Assembly: GCF_902459505.1 (NCBI RefSeq)
Contig: NC_047088.1
Location: 28,452,730-28,516,729 of the forward strand
Direction of reading: 5' to 3'
From: Geotrypetes seraphini
Lineage: Eukaryota > Chordata > Amphibia > Gymnophiona > Dermophiidae
Length of the DNA: 64,000 bases
In this document: positions 56,735 through 64,000 of the stretch, piece by piece
How the letters are laid out: every line of letters begins with the position of its first letter
Numbering within the stretch: the first letter of the stretch is position 1
Program-made: the position numbers and the translations under genes
The notes under the pieces: generated by a model
The model's input: the letters and a program-made list of their open reading frames with translations, nothing else
Databases searched by the model: none
What the model was told of the DNA's origin: nothing

Positions 56735-57780
56735 GTCAAGAGTCTTCTAAAAAGCAAGCTACTGCTCAAATTCGTGCCAGACCTCGTTTTGAACCTGTCC
56801 ATTTTGTTGCAAGCACAACCAAGGAAGATGATGATAAACTGGCTACAAACAAAGAACGAAGTTCAGACAGTCGGCATTTGAATTCCTTTGGAGGGTTTCT
56901 GCCAGAAAGTTCGAGAGACATTGCACTGGACAGTAGCGAAAAAGAGGGAAGGAATTTGCAGAATCAAATTCAGCCTCAAGAAAAAACACTATTCATTGAT
57001 GATTATGACTTTTCCTTGTCCAGTACTTCTGATTTTCAAAGCAAGAACTTAAATGAATTGGGTAATTTCATGACCAAAATGGAACAAAGCTACTCGGCAA
57101 AATTTGAATCCCATTGCTCAACTCTTTCCAAAAACTTCCGAGCCACTGTACTTGACAAGTGGACAGATGAAATCAAGCAAGGAAGGAAAGGTATTGGTTT
57201 TAAAAAGATCAAGAAAAAGAACAGAAAAGGCTGCGTCTTAGAAAGTTATGAAAGTGATTCTGCAGATTCATTAACTGTGATAGAAAAGAAGCAAGCTTTA
57301 ATCAAAGAACTCTCTACAATTGTGAGAGACAAGATGACTAATCGTAAGAAAGTGAACTATGTCTTTATGTTAACACGCAGCATTCAAGCTTGTAAGACAA
57401 ATCCTGAATATATTTATGTTCCTTTAAAAGAAATTTCATCTGCTGACCTCCCAAAAAACATAAACTTTCCTGCAAAAGGTTATGCTTGTGAGGTGAGATG
57501 CAAGAATGTTTATATAACCACAGGCTTTTCTGTCAGCAAAAATGGATCCAGAGGCCAAGCTGCAGAGCAGGCCGTAAAGTTATTAATGAACCCAGTGGAA
57601 GTGAGGATTGTACAGCGAAAGTTCAATCACACTTACCAAGATGATATAGTTGTGTGTCCTTGTGATGTACCCACATACGAGTTCCCTCCAGCTCTAAAGC
57701 AGCCAGAAGATCTTCAACTTAACAGCAAGGACTCCATAGGCAAAAATCAAGCTGTTGAGCCCTGTAAAACACTGGCCTAA
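56735..57780 (+). CDS. NKRF: NKRF copy B exon 3, open part
   Basis: It begins after CATACCACAG and reads GQESSKKQATAQIRARPRFE to the early TAA. It diverges from copy A by roughly 12% in its first 340 bp, with one in-frame codon gain (GAT) and in-frame length changes in the basic stretch (KKIKKKNRKG). Confidence 0.65.
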
Positions 57781-58440
57781 TTTTATTCTCACTGAAAATG
57801 CCAATGATGCGATAGACATTTTGAACAATTCTGCTACATTTAACAAAATGCTCATAGTATATGACTAAATACCCTCAAGGTCTTCACATTGCAGAATATT
57901 CTTGCAGGACCATTGCCTGGCTGAAGGGTATGGCGATAAATAAAAACCTGTAAACGTGCAGCTGCCAAGAGAGCAATGATATTCTCTGGAAAATGCATTC
58001 TAACAACCCACATCGCAAAACAGCCCAAACTAGCAAGAACAAGTTCATAACAAGTTCATATTGTCCAACCTGATTTAGCTGGTCTATTAAGTCTTCTTTG
58101 CATGTTTTCTCGCTTATTACCAAAAAACTTCTAAAGCCCTGCCCATTAGATTTATTCTTCAGGCCAATCTGGGGTTATTTGCTTCCTCTTGTCATTGTTA
58201 AGTTCCATGGAAATGTTAAAATGTACCTGGTTGTAGGAGCAGGCATAATTTTTTTCCTCCTCCATATCGTGCTTAGAAATCCGATTACCCTTTTCTTGAT
58301 AAGCCTAAGTCCTTCCCCTTGAAAACTATTCCTAAACTTGTTATTTTATAGAACTGTGTTGTGTCATTCAAGGTACATACAGAGGTGGCAGAGCTTTCAG
58401 AAGCCACAAGATCCTTCAAATCTTTGTTATGCCAGAGACA
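57781..58440. pseudogene. NKRF copy B exon 3 remnant with internal inversion
   Basis: 57781-58029 is the decayed plus-strand match to copy A 22670-22929. 58046-58424 matches copy A on the minus strand (KDLKDLV, SVCTLNDTTQF; then the GKDLGLSRKG region; then KEDLIDQLNQVGQYELVM). From 58425 the plus-strand match resumes (GTTATGCCAGAGACATTCTG). Within the inverted piece about 360 bp are missing (third repeat and first half of the G-patch). Confidence 0.85.
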
Positions 58441-58493
58441 TTCTGATGTTTCTGTCCTGATTTTATTGCTGTATGTGCTGTGGCTCATGGATA

Positions 58494-58499
58494 AATAAA
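58494..58499 (+). promoter_or_regulatory. AATAAA polyadenylation signal candidate, copy B
   Basis: AATAAA lies 55 bp into the sequence matching copy A's 3' UTR. Copy A has no such hexamer at the corresponding place. Confidence 0.35.
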
Positions 58500-59207
58500 T
58501 GCTGCATAGATATTGCAAGGTACATCCATGCTAAAATGACTTTTTGTCCTTTCATGCCTTGTACTTTGCTAAAAGGCTGTACTGTGTGTTCTGCCCAGTT
58601 GCACTTGCAAAGTGCGGAAGTCATAGTTCAGTTCCTGAATGTGTCCTTGAGATCACGGACTCCTGTTTCAGTAGTTTTTAATGACCGGGTATCCTGTTCA
58701 TTTGGAAGATGTGGGTGGGGGCTTTAAGGAATGCTATGCTAAATATAGTTTATAAAGGTTTTGCTCCTTTTTTGGAACTTTTATGAATGTTTTGTGAAGT
58801 CTGAAAACAATTAGTGAAGAATAACTGCCATGCATGTATACTCTTTTTGGGTTGGAAACAGATTACAGCTATGAGGTGCATTTTACCTGTTCTGTGAATC
58901 TGAATCTTTAATAACATGGAATATTCAACAGATCAAATTATAATTGCATACAACTGTAATCTGTAAAAGTTAAATACTATGCTTCCTTGGACTCCCCTTC
59001 ATTTCTCATAGTGAAGAAGATTGACTACTTTAATTATGATTATTCAAAAAATGTTATAATTATTGAATATGTTCCCCATTTTATTCCTTTTAGAAAAACA
59101 AATGCTTAAATTTGATATCCCTGGAAATATCTTTTCAGATATACTATTATATCACAAAGCCTTTCTTTTATGTGAAGGCGCTTTATGGCTCACTGTCTCA
59201 GCTTCTG

Positions 59208-60742
59208 TTTATTTATATTCTTTTACAAGTTGAAAATACATCACTTGAAAGGAAATATAACAATTTAAAAAGAAATTGAATCTCATAATATACCAAACTA
59301 GCGACTATAACTAAAGTCCACATTAAGGAGAGAAGAGATCAATCACTTCCAAGGGAAGTTGGATTTTAAGGAATTTTTAAATTTAAAGCAGATTACAGAG
59401 CTCAGTTGAAATCAATTATTGGTCTGATTAGCAATTTCCATGGGAGTCTCTGGAATTCTTGTAGTTGCTTTACCTTCAAGGAAAAATTGCAACTGATCGG
59501 GTTCGTAAAAAATATATCTGTTAGCTTGATATGTAATTCGACATTTACAGGGAAAACGTAACTGAAAGGTCGCTCCTAAATTCAAAACTGATTGAAGATA
59601 AGCCAGGAATTTCTTATGCCTGACTTGTGTCCACTTTGATACATCAGGAAAAATTGAAATTTTGAATCCATGAAATTCAGCATCGTTAGTCCTATAGAAT
59701 AGGCGGAGAATTGCTTCTTTAGAAAAACAAAAGTTACCAGTAAAGGTGTCTCTAATTATATTTTCTTTTTGAGATAACTCCAACATACCAGCAAGTTCCA
59801 AATCTCCTGGTTGTTTGTCCCCTTTTTCTTTTTCTTCTTTAGGAAGATTCAAGTAATATAACTTTTGTAAGGGTGGTGCATTATTTTTTTCAGGATATTT
59901 CAAAACAGAAGTTAAGAATGAATTAAATAAATCCCTAGGAGACTGAAATCTAGAGACAGGGAAATTCAATAATCTCAAGTTCAGGTTTATATTCGCATGC
60001 TCTAGATTTTCAATTTTCCTAGTAAGTAAAATTTTTTCTTTCACTTGCAAAATAGTAGAAACTTTCAATTCTGCCACCGAATTCTCAACTTTGCCCATTC
60101 TAGCGGATTACTGTTGAATTTTTTCTTCAACAAGTCTTGAATTTGATATTAGTATTTTGTACTGAGGAAATAAACTAGAAGTATACCTTATGTAAATTTT
60201 CCAATGAACTCGAGATAGCTTCCATGTCTATCACTGCTGGTCTGGTCAGATGTGTAGGGAGAGAAATCGCAGGAAACTCCAATGCAGGATTCATCTCCAA
60301 GAAATGTAGCAAAGCATTCTCAATCCCTGCCACAATCCGGTTTACAAGTCCTCCAGCTGCTGTAGCTGACTGCAGAGAAGTCGGCAAGATGAAACTTCCT
60401 ACCGGAGTCAGGGGTGAAACCTGCAGCATCAACGGAGACATCAACTCCGGTGCTTCCTGAAGGGCTGTAGGTGTCCCTGACATCGTCCGGGATGCGGAGA
60501 GCTGCAGGCCCCAATGGGCTAAACAAAACTTCACCCACCTCGGTCAGCAGAGATGCCTGTCTGTCGCGTCGCTAAGGTGGAAGAGAAGGCAGGAAGACCA
60601 CTCCTCTGCTTATCCCTGCGCTTTGGCATCCCAATGAAAGGTAAATCGTTGACGAAAAAGCTTAAATTTGGCCGAAGAATACAGGAGCCACTAAAGGCGC
60701 GTCTCACTCTGATGCCATCTTGATCACTTCCTCCCATATGTC
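59208..60742 (-). mobile_element. ORF1-only L1-like element with target duplications
   Basis: Flanked by CACTGTCTCAGCTTCTG (59191-59207) and CACTGTCTCAGCTCTG (60743-60758). Copy A has the single empty site. The 5' end (GGAGGAAGTGATCAAGATGG, minus strand) and an ORF1 are present. The open part 60098-59412 has a coiled region then LRLLNFPVSRFQSPRDLFNS and FHGFKISIFPDVS, the RRM and C-terminal domains of L1 ORF1p. Frames at 60534-60175 hold its N-terminal part. Only about 200 bp follow ORF1 before an A/T-rich end, with no ORF2. It is either a half-L1 (HAL1-like) element or an internally deleted L1. Confidence 0.8.
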
Positions 60743-61255
60743 CACTGTCTCAGCTCTGAATCCTCACAAAACTGGCTACAATTTTATGAAACCTAAGCTG
60801 TTTAGAATACATGATATGCTTCTGCTAAAATAAATATTCTGCTAATCCCATTATTAATACTACACTCTCAAAATTCCTAAAGAACTGGATCATACATTAG
60901 AAACATCATGGTACAAATCTTTATTCCTCCATCTGGAATAATTCCCATATACTAATTAATACAAACCTAATTTCTTGTTTTAAATGGCAATTTGCAAATA
61001 TATGGATGTTGGTGCCTTGTCTCATTCCTTCTCTTGGAAAACATTTGCAGATCTCTCATCATTTACCATAATTTACCAGATATTCAATTTTACAGATGGC
61101 TCCAATTAATGCAGTCTATCAAAAAAAAACTGACATTAACCATAAAGATTTAAAAGAACACCCTACACTGTTGACATATAGAAGACAATTTACCACAATA
61201 AGCCATGCTGCCTCTCGTTTTTATAAACTTCTTAAATCTATACACCTAACTAATT

Positions 61256-61370
61256 TAGGGCTCCTTTTATAAAGCTGCGGTAGAGGATGTAAATGCTCTG
61301 ACATTCGTAGGAATTCTATGAGTGTCGGAGCATTTACCTCTACTGCAGCTGTGTAAAAGCCAGCATTTAC
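61256..61370. mobile_element. Palindromic MITE, GGGCTCCTTTTATAAAGCTGCG family
   Basis: Begins GGGCTCCTTTTATAAAGCTG with the palindromic core GTAGGAATTCTATGAGTG, as at 2509-2655. The right end is decayed. Confidence 0.55.
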
Positions 61371-61435
61371 TGACTCGAGGAAATGTTGAGAAACAGACTT
61401 AGATTCTGTCTCTCTTTCAGGGGAAGGAATGGGAG

Positions 61436-61766
61436 TATACTTCCCCCTCAATATTCGCGGGTGTTAGGGGCAGAGCCGGCCTGCGAATATAAAAAACCCG
61501 CAAATAACGCCAACTCTGACCCACCCACTTCTGGACCTCTCCCCCGTCTCACGGACCTATACCTAATGGTCTAGCAGTGAAGCGGGGCAGTAGCGCTCTT
61601 CTTATGCTCCTGCCCCATGCAGAGCCATCCATAAAAATTGCTGCCTTGAGTTCCCGCTGTAGTCTCATGAGAACACGGGAACTCACAGCAGTCATTTTTG
61701 TATATGGCTCTGCATGGGGCAGGAAGTAAGGAAGAGTACTGCTGCCCTGCTTCACCGCTAGACCAC
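61436..61766. mobile_element. Tigger/MER2-like palindromic MITE, left part
   Basis: Begins TATACTTCCCCCTCAATATT and includes the inner inverted repeat (CTAATGGTCTAGCAGTGAAG, complement at 61746-61768). The outer right end is missing where a CR1 joins. Confidence 0.65.
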
Positions 61767-62530
61767 CAGTGGTCCATCATGCCCAGCAGTCCGCTCACAC
61801 GGTGGCCCTCTGGTCAAAGACCAGCGCCCTAACTGAGACTAGCCCTACCAGCGCACGTCCTGGTTCAGCAGGAACTTGTCTAACTTTGTCTTGAATCCCT
61901 GGAGGGTGTTTTCCCCTATGATAGACTCCGGAAGAGTGTTCCAGTTTTCTACCACTCTGGGTGAAGAAGAACTTCCTTATATTCGTATGGAATCTATCCC
62001 CTTTCAACTTTAGAGAGTGCCCTCTCATTCTCCCTACCTTGGAGAGAGTGAAAAACCTGTCCTTATCTACTAAGTCTATCCCCTTCAGTACCTTGAATGT
62101 TTCAATCATGTCCCCTCTCAATCTCTGTTCGAGGGAGAAGAGGCCCAGTTTCTCTAATCTTTCGCTGTACGGCAGCTCTTCCAACCCCTTAATCATCTTA
62201 GTTGCTCTTCTCTGGACCCTTTCATTTAGTACCGCGACCAGTGCTGTACACAGTACTCCAGGTGAGGGCGTACCATGGCCCGGTACAGTGGCATGATAAC
62301 CTTCTCCAATCTGTTTGTGATCCCTTTTATCATTCCTAGCATTTTGCTCACCCTTTTTGCCGCCGCAGCACATTGCATGGACGGCATCATTGACTTGTCG
62401 ATCAGAACTCCCAAGTCCCTTTCCTGAAAGGTCTCTCCAAGTACCACCCTAGACATCCTGTATTCGTGCATGAGATTTTGTTACCGACGTGCATCATTTT
62501 ACACTTATCTATTTGTTTTACCTCCTCCAG
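61767..62530 (-). mobile_element. CR1 LINE 3' end
   Basis: Minus-strand frames include QERDLGVLIDKS, LPLYRAMVRPHLEYCVQHWS, RRATKMIKGLEELPYSERLE and GDMIETFKVLKGID. It is frame-broken and ends near the Tigger-like MITE without a clear tail repeat. Confidence 0.85.
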
Positions 62531-62549
62531 GTCTGCATCCATAGCACAA

Positions 62550-62690
62550 TCTGTGGGCCTATTTTATCAAAACCAATGGTGTAGGCTGGCATGGTTAATG
62601 CACCGAAGCCCATAGGATTTAATGGGCTTCAGGGCATTTGCCACACAACACCCGCTAGCACGGCTTCATAAAAGAGGACCTATGTGTTTT
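62550..62690. mobile_element. Decayed palindromic MITE
   Basis: It holds the core GCCCATAGGATTTAATGGGC and the ends GGGCCTATTTTATCAAA / TTCATAAAAGAGGACC. It resembles the GGGCCC family. Confidence 0.45.
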
Positions 62691-63469
62691 CTTACAGAGA
62701 TTTCTGGATCCCCCACTAAAATCCATTATATTAAGTCCTCTGTCTAAGAACTGTTGCTCTTTTTATACTGAGCCAAAAACCTTAAAACTTTTTTTTTTTT
62801 TTAATATACATTCATTTGTTCTTTTTGGAAAGATATATGGTGTACCATATGTAAAACTTTCCTTATCAATGCTGATGTTAATTATGCATATATTTTACAA
62901 TGTATTCCTTTTACAGCTACTATGAACCAACATAAATGTTCTCAGATACTTTAATTTGATCTTAAAATAATCCTAGCTTCCTGGAAAGACATATCCAAAC
63001 ACAATATCAAATCTGTTGGACTTTGGTATGCGACACTTTTATAGATTGAAGCCTATTTTGCTAAAAAAAAATCTAATTGTTTAGCTAAATTTGATACAAA
63101 ATAGTCAGTTTTATCATCCTAATTACCCTATTGTCGTTACTGTATTGGGCTGTTCTCTTGTTAACTATGGTTGTTGCCTTACTTTCTAAGGGCTGATGTA
63201 CTTTTTATTTGCTTGTTTATAAATTGAATAAAAACACTAAGACTAAAAATTTATTTTTGTGGATTATTGTCCTTGAGCTTTATACTCTATACCAGTCTCT
63301 TAGCCTATCTGAGACCTAGATTTCAAATTGTATTGGTAAACTGCTGCCAAAGGACAAGTTAGCTCTGGAGGTGGTATTTTAACATTTTGTACTCCTGTGA
63401 CATTTAGATACTTTCAGGCCATGGGTCCCCAAATAGGATCCTTGAGGGCCATAGTCCTAGCCATTGAGC

Positions 63470-64000
63470 CTGTCTAGCTGGCTTACACGAACACCTCTGG
63501 AGTTCAAGCTAAGTTCACTTCTGATTTATCAGGCACTTGAGTGTAGGCTGTTTGGCCCTGTGGCGATCGGTGGGCTTTAGCAGATGCTGGCTGTGTTTCC
63601 CTCTCCCTGATGACGTGGGTGGATTTCTGGCAGTTTGTGGTCTGTCTGCCATGGACCAACTTGTAGCCCAAAGATCGCAGCTCTAAGATTTTTATACTTG
63701 CTAGTCTTCTCCAGTTTCCAGCTGAAGCAGACACCACCAGTACAGGACAGTGAGTATTGGCTATTACAGCCTATGGGAGATTCAGGGGAGAGGGGGTCTG
63801 AAAAGTGCTATTTTGGTGTTTTTTGAGGCTTGGTATAGGTTCACCCCACCTCCCCAAAACCACAATTTTTTAAACTTGGATGCAGCTCCCCAAGCTGTTT
63901 TTGGTGCCAAAAATGCTGCCAGGCAGCCATCTTGGATGCCCTGATATAAATTTAAAAAGCCTCTATCTGCCTCAAAACCCCTCAGTTTGAATTAAAATTG
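63470..64000 (+). mobile_element. DIRS-like element, 5' leader, continuing past the window
   Basis: The end AAAGCCTCTATCTGCCTCAA and GCCATCTTGGATG match the leader of the DIRS at 52270-52340 (AAAGCCTCCATCTGCCTCAA, GCCATCTTGGAT). It starts just where homology to copy A stops. Confidence 0.65.

Larger units (their letters stand above)
48778..57780 (+). pseudogene. NKRF: NKRF copy B, truncated duplicate
   Basis: Exons 48778-48992, 50609-50733 and 56735-57780 keep the splice sites and phases of copy A. Together they form an open frame of 461 codons: the whole XTBD and about the first RNA-binding-like repeat (to YEFPPALKQPEDLQLNSKDS). A loss of about 17 bp near 57770, relative to copy A, shifts the frame into TAA at 57778. 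The second and third repeats, G-patch and R3H are not encoded. As the stop is in the last exon, nonsense-mediated decay would not be expected. It may be a young pseudogene or encode a short XRN2-binding protein. The open frame upstream of the stop argues for recency or some constraint. Confidence 0.8.
58990..63235 (+). mobile_element. Old L1 downstream of copy B (duplicate of that at 31555-37945), interrupted
   Basis: Pieces around 58990-59207, 60743-61255 and 62691-63235 align with the copy A L1 and end TTTATAAATTGAATAAAAAC. They are separated by younger insertions specific to copy B. Confidence 0.75.
48700..63465 (+). repeat. Duplicated unit, copy B
   Basis: Counterpart of 3292-38173. The match ends near CTAGCCATTGAG (about 63455-63466), where a DIRS leader begins. 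The original duplication may therefore extend further. Confidence 0.85.

Noticed and set aside
57884-58518. Separate minus-strand gene similar to NKRF
   Set aside because: The minus-strand matches at 58046-58424 are an inverted piece of copy B exon 3, bounded by plus-strand NKRF sequence on both sides.
1-64000. tRNA, rRNA or snRNA genes
   Set aside because: No cloverleaf with A and B boxes and no rRNA or snRNA-like stretch was noticed on either strand. A covariance search was not possible here.

Overview
The window is vertebrate nuclear DNA. Introns with GT-AG borders, a CpG-rich promoter, CR1, L2 and L1 LINEs, hAT and Tc1/mariner elements, several DIRS-like elements, a BEL/Pao element and Penelope-like elements carrying hammerhead motifs all fit a large, transposon-rich amphibian genome. 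A caecilian is my best guess. That is inference from repeat content, not from a search.

The only recognisable host gene is NKRF (NF-kappa-B-repressing factor), present twice in the same orientation. Copy A has three coding exons (3386-3606, 17295-17419, 21608-23736) that splice in phase into 824 codons: an XRN2-binding (XTBD) N-terminus, three double-stranded-RNA-binding-like repeats, a G-patch and an R3H domain. Copy B (48778-48992, 50609-50733, 56735-57780) keeps its promoter core, all splice sites and an open frame of 461 codons. It then stops early in the last exon. Downstream, the rest of the exon is partly deleted and a piece of about 380 bp is inverted.

The two copies belong to a larger direct duplication, about 3292-38173 (A) and 48700-63465 (B), which includes introns and 3' flank with an old shared L1. 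Most of the size difference is transposon insertion after duplication, and the other copy often shows the empty site. Copy A gained a hAT element, LINE pieces, a Tc1 and a DIRS in intron 1, and a DIRS-like element about 8 bp past the exon 2 donor. It also gained a Penelope-like insert in intron 2, a 7.2-kb DIRS inside the presumed 3' UTR, and a MITE carrying a whole Penelope-like element downstream. Copy B gained a DIRS and a palindromic hAT MITE in intron 2, and an ORF1-only L1 downstream.

Between the copies (38.2-48.7 kb) lies a fossil BEL/Pao element whose LTRs were hit by DNA transposons, then an L2 end and a composite hAT element of 2.9 kb. The first 3.3 kb holds the end of another DIRS-like element and one possible orphan exon. 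The last 0.5 kb is the start of a further DIRS. No RNA genes or CRISPR arrays were seen.
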